DNA from: Polytrichum commune
Lineage: Eukaryota > Streptophyta > Polytrichopsida > Polytrichales > Polytrichaceae
Assembly (NCBI GenBank): GCA_950295325.1
Contig: OX485806.1
Coordinates: 48,915,169-48,979,168, forward strand
DNA: 64,000 nucleotides
Direction: 5' to 3'
The first letter of the stretch is position 1; each line of letters opens with the position of its first letter. The notes below the pieces were generated by a model that ran no database searches, was not told the DNA's origin, and worked only from the letters and a program-made list of their open reading frames with translations. Shown here piece after piece: positions 53,338-64,000 of this stretch. A program made the translations under genes and the position numbers.

Positions 53338-53342
53338 CCCAT

Positions 53343-53785
53343 TAGCCAACGACAAAAAAATATCGTTGGCTATTAACTCGATTTCATTGCTATAAAATGG
53401 TTATAAAATATTAATAAACAACTACCATATTCATAACAAAGGTTTTGATTGAAATAGTAGGATTTGAAAAAAAATAAAAATTGCATTCAATTCATATTTT
53501 TATCATCAATTGAATAACAATAAGCATTATATGGGGTTGAAGGTGTATCTTTAGGCAACAAGCCTAGCCAAGCTATTTCCTAGAGCCTCCACCTAAACCA
53601 AAATTTAATTGGAGGTCCACCTTATTGGTTCAAATTTCCAAACCCCAATCTTCAACTCCTAATTCCAACTCCAAACTTGAACTTGAAATTCCAAGCTTAT
53701 ACAATAATTTCATACAAATAAAAATATAAAAACATGCACTTGAAGCATACTTAAATTTTTTGGCAATAATTTCTATTCCATTAGA
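53343..53785. other. Unassigned AT-rich sequence
   Basis: Nothing recognised between two LTR-R copies. Confidence 0.3.
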
Positions 53786-54122
53786 ATGCCTAATTGAGTG
53801 GGGCGCCATCTTGAGGCAACACCTAGGTACAGCAATGGCCCGGGAGTGGCTCCGAAACTGCAAAAGGTTTGAACAAGCATAACTTCTTTGGTACTTGCCT
53901 AAATGGGCCAAGCAAAGAATCCAAAAATATCTACATGAAATGTAGATGACAATAGCGTGGTCAAATATAACCAATTTTTTTTATAAAAGGAAGTTATTGT
54001 GTTTTGAAGCTACTAGGAGCTTCCAGCCACATCAACTAAGGGAAAATGTCTATTTGGATGAAATTGTTGGTTGAGAGACAGAAGGTTCTTTGACGGTAGG
54101 GTAGGGGCTCTGCCAAAAGTCC
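53786..54122 (+). repeat. LTR-R fragment (middle part)
   Basis: Matches about 52665-52970 of the complete copy, then switches at a shared GTCCAAG/GTCCTAG tract into the 5' part of another LTR-R copy, a microhomology-type junction. Confidence 0.7.
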
Positions 54123-54700
54123 AAGAGATCGTAGTGTGGGTGAAGGCCTGGGGCGTTGGGAATGCCTCCCACCCACGGAGATTAGGAGGCACGAGGGTAA
54201 GTCATAAGCTATGCATAGCTTATGGCGTGCAGATTCTAGAATGCTTAACATCACCTCAATCGGAGGTGTGAGCTAGGAGATATGGCAATTTGAAAGGGAC
54301 ATTGTCCTTGGAAAACGCCCTGGTACAGTAATGGCCTGGAACTATCAAGGTTTGGTCAAATTCTTGGTCAAATGGGGCAAGTTAGGAGTCCATCAACATT
54401 TACGTGAAAAATACATGACGATGAAATGGTTGAATGTGAGCATTACAGATCGTACAAGGAAGTTTATGGTGATCTGAAGTTGTTGGGGGATTTTAGCCCC
54501 AACGGCTAAGGAAAAATGTTTATTTGGCCCCAACTTTTTGTTGAAATACAAAATGTTTTTTGACGGTGGGGTAAGGGATTTGCCTAAAGTCCTATAGCTT
54601 ATATGGGTGGGTTGGGCTAGCCGTCTTAACCCACCCGAGGCCAAATGGCATGGCCTCCATGGACAATGGCCTAACATGGGGCATAGTTGCCTAACATGGG
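54123..54700 (+). repeat. LTR-R fragment (5' and middle part)
   Basis: Carries the CCCACCCACGGAGATTAGG block, the GCTTATGGCGTGCAGATTC block and the following middle section, ending in a duplicated CCTAACATGGGGC tract at the border with element 4 gag. Confidence 0.75.
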
Positions 54701-54704
54701 GCGC

Positions 54705-55464
54705 TCTCATTGACGCGGGTCCACGTCCTTTAGTGGTTAGGGAACCGGCACCATTTCTAGCATTACCGGCCCCTAGAGTAGACCCTCATCTTGAGGAAGT
54801 GGAGAAGAGGTTGGGTGTTAGTTAGTTGGGATTTCAGGATGCCATGATTAAGCAAATGCAAAGTCTTACGGATCAGATGTCATTGATGACTAGGAGCCAA
54901 CAACCTGGTCCTCCTCCTCAAGTTGAATCGGGTAGGCATGCTTCAGGATTGTGGTGTGTTCAGTGTGGCCAACCGGGTCACACTCGTCAATTTTGTAGAA
55001 ATGGACAAAACCGGGATCAAAGGATGAACGGCGGTCCACCTCCACAAAACCAAAGGGGTCAAGGACAAATTAGGTATGGACAGGGTAACAATAGGGGACC
55101 TCCGCCTAGAGGCCAAGGTGGTCAAAATGTGGAGAGGAAGGAGTTCCATCATTTTTGTGGAAGATGGCATGTACAAGGTCAATGTTGGTATGAGGGACAA
55201 GGTTATGGTTGTAGTAATTGTGGGGCAAACCATCCTTTGGACGAGTGTCGTCAACCGGATAAGATCATTAGCATGCCCAACCCAGTGGCCAATCCACAAC
55301 AACAAGCTAGAGACAACATGAGGGGATCTAGGCCACAATGTGGACCACCAAATGAACTTAGGCCACCGAACTTGTATTATGACCATGGGAATGCAAGACA
55401 AACCCTAAATCCTCCAGCGGGATTGCAAACGACGAATGAATACATTCCAATTCATAATAGATAA
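54705..55464 (+). pseudogene. Element 4 gag C-terminus and nucleocapsid
   Basis: The frame begins with VREPAPFLALPAPRVDPHLE (same as element 3), meets a TAG at 54823, and continues as a 212-codon frame 54826-55464. Knuckles: CVQCGQPGHTRQFC (C-x2-C-x4-H-x4-C) and CSNCGANHPLDEC (C-x2-C-x3-H-x4-C); between them lies a Gly/Gln/Pro-rich stretch. A TAA at 55462 stops the frame where element 3 reads on. The upstream capsid core is missing. Confidence 0.8.
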
Positions 55465-57541
55465 GGGGGCCCACAAAATTTCAACAATAGGAGGCAAGCC
55501 CCTCCCACGGATCCGGGTCCGTCTAATTCTCAAGATGTCAGGTTTACGGATGGTGTAGTGGAGTCACATCACGATGAGTTTATTCCTTTTCAAATGGGTG
55601 TTGGCGAGGAACAAAGTCAATGGCCTCCACACACCAATGCTATCACCTATGAGTTGAGGAGTTTAGATGAGGAGGTTATTCATGAGGCGCCGGCATTGGC
55701 GGTCACCACTAGGGCAATGAGGGGAAACGCTCAGCCAGAGGAAGAAGTAGAGGCACATGAGGAGGATTCTTCGGGAGAGGCTCCTCAATTGTCAAATTTA
55801 GATAGGGTAGCTAGAACAGCTAGGAAGGCCATTGAGGCACTAGAGAGGGAGAATGTGATTCTCCAAGATAGGGAGAGGCCTAATGCCATTCATGGGTTAA
55901 AGGGTAGTGAGATGGAAGAATGGGAAGGACCGGGAATTCTCTTGGATGAATTTGATGGTGTTGGCAATGCAAAGGTGAAGAAGCCGAATGGCTATGATTT
56001 ATGGGCCGATCTTAGCTCCCTTAAGGCTGACATTACCTTTGGACAGTTGTTAGAGATATCACCCATGGCTCGTAAGACCCTAAAGGAAGGAATGCCGGTG
56101 AATAGAAGGACTAGCAAGTTGAAGACTAGGGTGGCCGCTAGAATTCAATTGTAAGGAGGAGGGCATGATGTCAAGACAATTGAAATTGAAGTTATAGTGG
56201 TGGACAAAGTGGTTCCGAATGTGCTAGTGGATGGAAGTAGTAGGCTAAACATCTTGCCGAAGCACATCATGAAGAGGTTGGATCTTAGTCCTACGGGTCC
56301 ATCACCTTTCATCATCAACATGGCTAATCAGACTCCGGCCGTGCCCTTGGGAATGACTAAGGATTGTAGGATTAGCACCGGAGGAGAAGAGTATGTGATC
56401 ACTTTTCATGTCATCAAGATGCATTCTAACAAAGATAACATTTCCCATCTTGTTAGGTAGGTCATGGTTGAGAATGTCAGATGCTATAGTAGAGTGGGGA
56501 GGAGCCAAGCCTTTCATTACTTATGGTCCTAAGGATAATAGGGTCAAGGTTTCCATAGGGTCATTAGGTGGTTGGGTGAGAAAAGAGATCGCCTCATCTT
56601 CGGAGATGAGGTTGATGACAAAGAAGACGATAAGGATGGTGAGGCATTGGTAGGAGTGGTCCATGCGGGTGGTCATGGGAAAATCATGGATTCAGGATCG
56701 GATGGCTTAGATCCTAGTTTCTATCATTATGGGGATGATGGGGAGTATGCACAGTGGTTGAGAAATTATCCCGAATCGGAGTTTGATGTGATGGTGACGT
56801 CTCACCATGCATGTTTGAGCGATGAGATTACTAATTCCAGGGGTGAAGAATATTATTTGTTGGAGCCATATGAGGTGATTACCGAAGATGAATGGATTTT
56901 AGGGGGGTTAACACCTAAGTCTAGTAAGTCTAGTACATGTGGATGGGACGCAGGATGAGGAGGTTATTGTGGAAGCTGCTAGGTTGGAGGAACCTTTGCA
57001 CTTCAAGACCACGTTGACAGGTATAAGGATGTCAAGGATTATCCTAAGGTTCCTCCGGATTTGTATAGGAACAAGGATGAGCAAACTCATGTATCGGAAG
57101 CGGATTGGAAGTATGTGGATGTGACAACACGGAATGGGAAGGTTAGACAAATGAAGATGGGGTCTAAGTTGGAGGAGAAAGAAATTAAAGAATATAGCGA
57201 GTTGGTGGATGAGTTTGGTGACACCTTTGCTTGGTCGTATGATGAGCTTAAGGATATCCCTAGTGAGATGGTGGAGCATCGCATTCCTTTGATTCCGAGT
57301 GCTAGGCCAATTAGACAAAAGGTGAGGAGAATGAACCCACAATTATAATTATTAGTTAAGGCGGAATTAGAGAGATTGTTAAAAAACCGGGTTTATTAAG
57401 CTAGTGGAAATTATGAATTGGGTCTCTCCAATGGTCTTGGTGAAGAAAAAAAATGGGAAGTTGCGGATGTGTGTCGACTATCGGAAGCTGAATGCGTGCA
57501 CATAAAATGATCACTTTCCATTACCATTCATCACACTATTA
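55465..57541 (+). pseudogene. Element 4 linker, protease and RT start (disrupted)
   Basis: Linker frame 55558-56154 (LSSLKADITFGQLLEISP near its end) stops at a TAA (56152). Protease frame 56197-56460 reads VVPNVLVDGSSRLNIL: the catalytic Asp is kept (codon at 56230) but the second Gly of DGG is Ser. Frameshifts near 56440 and 56575 follow, then frame 56572-56958 with SESEFDVMVTSHHACL-like text, another shift near 56930-57030, and frame 57061-57348 to the RT entry (EHRIPLIPSARPIRQKVRR). A TAA at 57346, a shift in an A run near 57385 and a TAA at 57503 fall in the first RT block. Confidence 0.8.
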
Positions 57542-59827
57542 TTGGAGGAGGTAGGTGGTCATGCAAGATACACGTTCATGGATGGGTATACGGGCTACAA
57601 CCAAATTTCCATCGCTCTTCAAGACATCCATAAAACGACCTTCACCACTCCTTGGGGCACCTTTGTTTGGGTGGTCATGCCTTTTGGTTTATGTAATGCT
57701 CAGGCTACATTCCAAAGGTTGGTCATGTACATCTTTACCGACTTGTTGTACAAGTCTATGACGGTGTTCGTAGATGATTTTAGCACCCAGTCTAGCGCTA
57801 CTTCACATTTACAGTGTATTAGGGAAGCTTTGATTAGGTGTAGAAAAATGCAGCTTGCTTTGAATCCGGACAAGACATTCTTGGGTGTTCAGAAGGGAGT
57901 ATTATTGGGCAACGTTATGAGTGAGAAGGGAAGAGGGCCTGACCCCGAGAAGATAGTTGTAATAGACGGATTGCCGACTCCCACGAATGCTAGGGGAATA
58001 GCCAAGTTGTTAGGACATGTGGGTTGGTATAGAGAGTTGATTCCAAATTATTCTAAGATAGTTGTTCCCATTAGTCAGTTGCTTAGGAAAGATTATAGGT
58101 TTGAGTGGACAAAGGCTTGCCAAAGGGTATTTGAGGAGTTGAGGGATAGATTGAGCACCTATCCGGTGTTGGTGCTACCGGACTGGGGAAAACCGTTTCA
58201 TATGTTTTGTGATGCTAGTTCAGTAGCCGTAGGTAGTGCATTATGTCAAGCAACGGGAGACAAGGAGAAGGATCAACTAGTGGCGTATGCGAGCCGACAG
58301 TTGACACCGGCAGAGAGAAACTATTCTACCACGGAAAAAGAGTGTTTGGCCATGGTCTTCTCAGTCAAGAAATTTTGCCATTACCTTATGTGTAATCTGG
58401 TAGTTTTCTTTGTTAATCACATGGCGATCAAATTCTTGGTCAACGAGGCGGAGTTGAGTGGTAGGTTGGCTAGATGGGTCCTACTCTTGGAGGAGTTCGA
58501 CTACACTGTTAAGTATAAACCTGGGCGTATGCACCTGCAAGCTGACCATTTATCAAGGTTGTCTAATGAGGCGGGAGACAGTCCAGTAGACGACACTTTT
58601 AGGGACGACAACATCTTTTTGGTGACAGCTAGGGCGGATTGGTACTTAGGCATCGTAGAGTTCTTCACGACCGAACAGTTGACTTGGGATCGGACAAGGG
58701 ACGAAAGGAGAAATGTTAGAGTTAATAGTCGACACTATACAGTGATAGGACATAGGCTATTTTGGAGAGGAACGGATGGGATCTTACGGCGATGTGTGTC
58801 GGAGATCGAGGCCCCCTCGATATTGACCGCTTGCCATGATAGTACGTGTGGTGGACATTTCTCAGGATTACTCACTGGCCAGAAGGTGCTTAGAGCAGGT
58901 TACTTCTGGCCTGATTTGTTCAAGGACGCCAAGGAATACGTCAGGAAATGCGATGCTTGTCAGAGGTATGCGAGGAATGACCTCCGTATGGAGATGCCTT
59001 TTCATGTGTCCTTATCTCTAGTCTCCTTTGAAAAGTGGGGAATCGATTATGTTGGTGAAGTTCATCCCCATTCTTCTAAAGGAATGGCTTACATTATAGT
59101 TGCAACCAAATACTTGACTAAGTGGGCGGAGGCTAAAGCTGTGAAGACGAACACGGCCGCCAATGCCGCCACATTCATGTATGAAAACATCATCTCAAGA
59201 TTCGGGTGTCCCAAGATTCTGGTTAGCGATAGGGGCACCCATTTCTTGAACGAGATGTTCCAAGACCTTACCGCTAGATTTAAGATAAACCATAGGAAGA
59301 CAATTCCTTATCATCCGCAGACCAATGGTCAAACGGAGTGTATTAACAGGACCTTGGTGAGTATCCTTCGCAAGACAGTGCTGGATTCAAAGAGGGATTG
59401 GGACGTCAAGTTAACATCGACATTGTGGGCTTATCGCACGACCTTCAAGGTGACAACACAGGCGATTCCATTCTCTTTAATGTATGGATTGGAGGCTACA
59501 TTACCCATTGAGTTCGAAATTGAATCATTGTGCGTGGCCGTGACATCTCGCCTCACGGATAGTCAATCATTGAGGAATAGGCTAACCATTCAGGAGGAAC
59601 TTGACGAAGGAAGAAGGAGAACGGCTCAACATATTGAGGCCATCCAGAGACCAAGGAAGATCACCTTCAACAAACGGCACAAGAAGAGGGCACTGATGCC
59701 ATGTATGATGGTAATGATTCAGAATGCTAGGAAGCTTGACTTCTCGGGTAAGTTTGATGCAGTTTTGTTGGGACCTTACTGGTTCGAGAAGCCTTCCCAA
59801 ACAACTCGTTGTAGTTGGAGACATTAA
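57542..59827 (+). CDS. Element 4 RT (part)-RNase H-integrase, 761-codon open frame
   Basis: RT: FMDGYTGYNQI (Asp 14), VVMPFGLCNAQATFQRL, active site FVDD at 76-79 (Phe for the usual Tyr). RNase H: Asp 224 (FCDAS), Glu 267 (TEKECLA), then Asn 292 in FFVNHMAIK where element 3 and other gypsy elements have Asp, and Asp 335 (QADHLSR); the change should impair catalysis. Integrase: zinc site H432-x6-H439-x30-C470-x2-C473; triad Asp 502, Asp 563, Glu 599 (D-x60-D-x35-E) intact. C-terminal MMVMIQNARKLDF and KFDAVLLGPY, then a frameshifted end. The first ATG is only the first Met after the TAA at 57503, not a real start; in the family this is part of a gag-pol polyprotein. Confidence 0.9.
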   Translation: MEEVGGHARYTFMDGYTGYNQISIALQDIHKTTFTTPWGTFVWVVMPFGLCNAQATFQRLVMYIFTDLLYKSMTVFVDDFSTQSSATSHLQCIREALIRCRKMQLALNPDKTFLGVQKGVLLGNVMSEKGRGPDPEKIVVIDGLPTPTNARGIAKLLGHVGWYRELIPNYSKIVVPISQLLRKDYRFEWTKACQRVFEELRDRLSTYPVLVLPDWGKPFHMFCDASSVAVGSALCQATGDKEKDQLVAYASRQLTPAERNYSTTEKECLAMVFSVKKFCHYLMCNLVVFFVNHMAIKFLVNEAELSGRLARWVLLLEEFDYTVKYKPGRMHLQADHLSRLSNEAGDSPVDDTFRDDNIFLVTARADWYLGIVEFFTTEQLTWDRTRDERRNVRVNSRHYTVIGHRLFWRGTDGILRRCVSEIEAPSILTACHDSTCGGHFSGLLTGQKVLRAGYFWPDLFKDAKEYVRKCDACQRYARNDLRMEMPFHVSLSLVSFEKWGIDYVGEVHPHSSKGMAYIIVATKYLTKWAEAKAVKTNTAANAATFMYENIISRFGCPKILVSDRGTHFLNEMFQDLTARFKINHRKTIPYHPQTNGQTECINRTLVSILRKTVLDSKRDWDVKLTSTLWAYRTTFKVTTQAIPFSLMYGLEATLPIEFEIESLCVAVTSRLTDSQSLRNRLTIQEELDEGRRRTAQHIEAIQRPRKITFNKRHKKRALMPCMMVMIQNARKLDFSGKFDAVLLGPYWFEKPSQTTRCSWRH

Positions 59828-59924
59828 ATGGGAAGAGCTTCCCGACATGTACGGCGGGAAGTCGGTGCAAGGAGTATTGAGGTTGAATGACAACTTGCCT
59901 GCGGAGCAAGAGTCTTTGGGATTC

Positions 59925-59946
59925 ATCCCCCGATGGTCGCCAGTTA
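59925..59946 (-). other. Inverted primer-site-like motif at pol/LTR junction (element 4)
   Basis: On the - strand, 59942-59925 read TGGCGACCATCGGGGGAT, identical to the element 3 motif, four bases from the LTR that starts at 59947. The donor-like spot further on reads CAGGCAAGT here (GC in place of GT). Confidence 0.6.
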
Positions 59947-61250
59947 TGTGAGCCCAAAATCGGGCACACACATGTCTTTGAACCTTAAAATTTCATAAGA
60001 ATTTAGGCTTTGATTTTACATAAAGCATTTAAAACATAAAGAAGTTGATGGTTGTTGGTATAAGTAGATTTTATGTGAGCTTAGGTTTGGAGTTAGTTGG
60101 GGAATTAGGATGTCAACCTAGGTGACCTAGGCATGCTTTAGAAATGGGTTGAGCTCAAGCCGCAAGGAAAATTCCAGGGTTTAAGAGTTTGGAGTGGGAG
60201 CCCTCACTGTCCATTTTAGGAGGACTCGGGGGTTTTGGATAAGCTTAGCTTCGGTGCGAATGAGGAACAGGGGAAAAACTCTGCCGCTAGAGGTGGTGAG
60301 TTGTGGAGAGAGATGGCGAGGAGGAGCAGGCTCCTAGGTCGAAGGTGGTGGCCACACTGACCAGGATGAAGCAATGAGGGCAGGCTGGAATCACACTGGA
60401 AGGAAGAGAGGCGCTGGTGCAAAGGTCAGCTGTCTCGGGAAATCGGTGGGCGCCACTGGGAGTTGCGGTCTAGAGGTTTATGTGGTTGCGGAAGGGAGGC
60501 AGTGTCAAGCAAGGCAAGCTAGGTGAATGGGTGAGTATGATAGGAGGTGAGAAGCTAGCGGGAGGTGGAAGTGCCTCAAACTCCTGGATGTTTTCATTTA
60601 TGTTTCCTCCGTGACAATTTAGTGCAGATGCTACCTTGGATCAGAACTCAGATCACCGAAAAGGGTAGCAGAAGGGGGTGATTGAATTGAGTAATCGGTC
60701 AGGGAGGGAAATGCTGCACCTGCCGCGGCTGCATTCATTTAGCTCTCCCAGTTGGTCCAAGGGGGTCTAGTTGAGGAAGATAAGGTGGAGGTCGGAGGAT
60801 TGCGACCACAGCAGGAGGAGATCTCGGGCAGCTGCAAGCGGCAGTTGGATCGTTGGGCGGAGTGGACTCACCCTGATTGATTGATATGGAAGAAATCAAT
60901 CAGTGTGACAGACGAGGAGCTAGTTGCGGCATGCAGCTGGATCGTGCAATGTTGATGATTTCCAAATTTTAATGCTGCTGGTGCGGGGTGGAATTTGAGT
61001 TTCGGCAAGTTGGAGAAGCCGACATGGCCACCAGGGAGGGACACTTGTAAGTCTGGCGCCTCATTTCAATCACAGGTGGTGAATGAGCCTTGAGGAAGGC
61101 GGAATTTGGCATTGCCTGCCCCGATTCGACTTAGATGTTGTTGGAATTGTGTGTTGGTGGGCTACAGAAAACCTGGTTTACTGTGGGTTGAGTGACAACA
61201 CCAAAGTGCCAGGGGCTTATTACTTTTTAGGCCTCGGGCTCTTGAAATGA
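59947..61250 (+). repeat. 3' LTR of element 4 (LTR-A type, 3' end not resolved)
   Basis: Starts TGTGAGCCCAAAATCGGGC. The first ~200 bases are AT-rich, then a G-rich interior like other LTR-A copies; a GGCCTCGGGCTCTTG tract near 61232 resembles the region just before the end of the 21667 copy. No GGGCTCACA end was found, so the last part is lost or too diverged. Confidence 0.55.
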
Positions 61251-61254
61251 ATCT

Positions 61255-62574
61255 TGGACAAAAACAAACATACAAATGACCTACGGACCAATTGACATAA
61301 CAAAGTGATACACAACTAGCAAATACACTACACTAAATAATGTATTTAGTGCCATATGGTATTTTATGTAACCGTAGTAAATTGTGTAATGGCATTTCCT
61401 ATGGAATCATACAAACATTGTCATCCCAATTCAATTGTATCCTAATGATTGATTATGTAATGAATTATTGTCATGGATGATTGATTTTAGATGGAAAAAA
61501 TACTTAAGTAGCAATAATTCCAACATTGTAAATCTATAATGACCAAATTATTCTTACACAATGAATAACAAATAATGATAGGTTCACAAATAATGTTGGT
61601 GACAATACACATGCATCTTTAAATTAATAATTTAATGACACTAAAACTATATTTAATGTATTAACCCAACCCACGACCTAATTCTTTACCCTGATAAACG
61701 CTAGAAAAATTAAAGATTGCGAACATGATAACACTATACCTTTGTGACTACTCCCTTGCACATGCTACCCAACAAAAATGCAAATTTTTGGCCCAAGAAA
61801 GACCACATACATTATTTATCCTAAGAACCCCACCTACAATTAAATCGCCTTTCACACCTAGCCCAAACCTCAAAATGCAAGTATTTGAATATTCACCTAC
61901 CTTAAGATGGATTTCTCACAAATGCCATAATTCAAAATCTGAACAAACATGCCATCCACCACCCAATCCTTACCCAACTAGGTTGGGAAATACTACTGCC
62001 CTACATCATCACTACATGAATAAGACAAACTTTACATACAACAATCATTCAACATCTTCAAGGTTCCCCAAATTTATATACAAAAAATCCACAAATCAAT
62101 GGAAATATTCTTACATTGTCATAAAACCCTTAAGACATATCATCCTAAACAAAAGGAAATTAGCAAAAACATCAAACTCCAGTTCCATTTAACTAAATTA
62201 CTGTCTAACACCAACACTAAAACTTGACGCATATACTATAAAACGAATACTAACCATCGGTCTACCTATGAAAATAAGGTACTCAGTCACTTATGCGCCC
62301 CCATGTCTAGAGGGATATAGATAGGAGGCGGTGAACAAACATGGCATGTTAGTGTAGAAATATTGACGTTAAATATTTCCCTTACATCATGTATTTCTCA
62401 TGATTCTTCACCTTTACCACCTACCAGCATAAAATAAAATAAAAAACAACCGATCCTTATTAATTGCATTGCAAGTTGATGTACCAAGGTTTTTTAACCA
62501 ATCATGAATTCAAAACATTACATACTATAAACTTCCAACAAGGGATCACAATATGTTTTTATGTTTATGTCGTT
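61255..62574. other. Unassigned AT-rich sequence
   Basis: No gene, repeat border or RNA gene recognised. A 155-codon frame at 61725-62192 has random-looking composition. Confidence 0.3.
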
Positions 62575-62876
62575 AAGTGTATTACACTAGATGGACCATA
62601 AAACGCAACCTAATGGGACTAGGCTGACAAAAAACCTATAGGATCACCTTGTTGCACAATTCTCATGGATTGGGGCCATAATTCCCAATCCATAGGGCCA
62701 ACAACACAATAGTGGATTTGTGGGTCATTAACCCCACTTTTCTACCAACGTGCAGAGTGGTTGTGTAGGTGATTAATCTAACTTCACCACATACAAAATT
62801 TCTCTAGTAATCAAAACTACTGTCACAAAACATACCCATGACCCCCGAAAACAACGAAATTTGGTACCCCCTTGGT
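62575..62876 (-). repeat. Family C tail, inverted copy
   Basis: Matches the reverse complement of 34775-35065 and part of 25190-25395: GTTGCACAATT, GATTGGGGCCAT, AATAGTGGATTTG and TTGGTACCCCCTTGG occur in order. The rest of family C is absent, so this segment may be a separate unit or a fragment. Confidence 0.7.
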
Positions 62877-64000
62877 GGGGAGTGCTATGTTGTGAGCAGT
62901 GAGCAATGAGCGGAAATTTGTGAACGGTGAAGAAAACAAAATATTTGGTAATAGGACCCCTAGTATCCTATAACCGTGGCCTAAAGAAATAATTTTTTAG
63001 GGTTCAATAATAAGAAAATTGGGGAGGACAAACAATATGAATGCTAGATTGCAAGTAGTGAGCAATGAAAAAGACCAATATGTACACGACTCGGGGTTGC
63101 TAGTATGTGAGCATACGAGCGTGAACTTGTGAGCCTTCAATTTTTTTCCGATTATGGTTTGTAAATCCGTTGGGGGCCTATGACTGTGAAATTACATGTA
63201 AGGGTCTATAGTCCAAATGAACAACAAATGAGAATGTTGCTATAACAATTTTGTAATAAAAATGAACTAATACACATTCAACTGTTGAAATAATAATAAT
63301 GTAATTGGAGATAATGTGTAAGCAAACTCATGTTGAAAATAAGTGTAGAATGTTAGAATGTCTCACTATAATATAGATCAATGTAAAATTTGAATACATC
63401 ATAACACCATCATGAGGGTGACATTTACGAAGTCCAAAACATAAAGAACAACAAAAGTGGATTGTAGATGGGGGCAAACATGGTAAAGTGGACCAAAAAA
63501 GTGCTCCGCTCAATGTAAATTTGGAGGTGCCTTTGGAAAGTGACCATTATTAAATATAAGTGTGATTCTTCTATGAATATAGAAATGTTGTTCTTATAGT
63601 ACACTTGTATAAGAATCAAATGAGCGAAAGAAAAGTGAAGAAAACATGTATTTTAGAATATCTATATGTCATTTTTCAACACCTACGCAAAGATGTCAGG
63701 ATTTGCAAGTGGTTGAAAATGACATATGAGTAATTTCATAACAACATATTAAATTATAATTTTTGTATGATGACCTAGAAAATAATTATATGCACATATT
63801 TGTTAGAAAAAATCTACAAAACCATTCATTTCAATGTATGAAATGCCTGCATGAAACACAAATTTGACAACTACACTTATGCGTACCATTTTAAGGGTTA
63901 ATTAAATATTTTTTGTTCATTTTTTGTAGAATTGTCATAGTATCATATACACGGAGGTCATGATAAATTAAATTACAATATATTTGCAAAAAAAAATTTA
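62877..64000. other. Unassigned AT-rich sequence
   Basis: Short GTGAGCAATGAG motifs recur at 62898-62915 and 63055-63066; nothing else is recognised to the end of the window. Confidence 0.3.

Larger units (their letters stand above)
54705..61250 (+). mobile_element. Gypsy element 4, 5'-truncated
   Basis: Same family as element 3; sequence corresponds from within gag (about 47930 of element 3) to the 3' LTR. Order: gag end, knuckles, protease, RT, RNase H, integrase, inverted primer-like motif, LTR. The 5' LTR and most of gag are missing, replaced by LTR-R sequence. Codons before 57542 carry several lesions; from 57542 the frame is open for 761 codons. Confidence 0.85.

Noticed and set aside
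61725-62192. 155-codon open frame on the + strand
   Set aside because: Composition follows AT-rich background (Asn, His, Ser, Thr, Pro, Lys); no motif, no conserved neighbour.

Overview
The window reads as nuclear DNA of a land plant with a large, repeat-rich genome. It holds Ty3/gypsy, CACTA (En/Spm) and pogo-like transposon sequence, solo LTRs, a tRNA-derived SINE candidate and many microsatellites. I found no intact host gene, no rRNA gene, no functional tRNA gene and no CRISPR array. The species cannot be named from this sequence. Nearly every coding trace is a transposon protein, and most carry stops or frameshifts.

Layout: 1-1050 is the 3' end of a gypsy element (integrase tail plus LTR start). 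1050-3905 is a decayed CACTA-type element, with dense GTGACTA/TAGTCAC palindromes and a DUF8039-like exon, interrupted by a family-C repeat. 3915-8800 is mostly LTR pieces, including a complete solo LTR of a ~0.96-kb family (called LTR-R, TGTCGC...GCGACA). 8800-14370 holds a decayed ORF and two clusters of a second palindrome (TTTACRAACG-n-CGTTYGTAAA) around microsatellites. 14.9-19.6 kb is low-complexity and pyrimidine-rich. 19.6-21.6 kb is a decayed coiled-coil gene. 21667-23373 is a solo LTR (LTR-A, TGTGAGCCC...GGGCTCACA). 23540-25395 is family C. 25.4-29.05 kb carries a decayed pogo/Tigger-type transposase and a second pogo-like element containing a SINE candidate. 29.2-31.1 kb is LTR-like. 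31118-32850 is a CACTA end with a DUF4216 coding relic. 32850-35070 is family C again.

Three sizeable gypsy elements fill the right half. Element 2 (+, 35074-41884) has a 5' LTR with TATA box, a tRNA-Arg-type primer site, an extra ORF before gag, gag with zinc knuckles and protease, and is cut off at the start of reverse transcriptase. Element 3 (-, 42134-51463) keeps a 1.7-kb 5' LTR, gag, protease, RT, RNase H, integrase and a truncated 3' LTR, all with multiple lesions. Element 4 (+, 54705 to about 61250) is the same family as element 3, truncated in gag, but keeps one 761-codon open frame from RT to integrase.

The most unusual feature is at the pol/3'-LTR junction of elements 1, 3 and 4. 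Each carries an inverted copy of a tRNA-Arg-like primer-binding site, and in element 3 a perfect splice-donor consensus follows it, all pointing against pol. Truncation points of elements 2 and 4 both abut LTR-R fragments, which suggests ectopic recombination through that family. I see no evidence for a working new system; the value here is in transposon structure and fossil variants.
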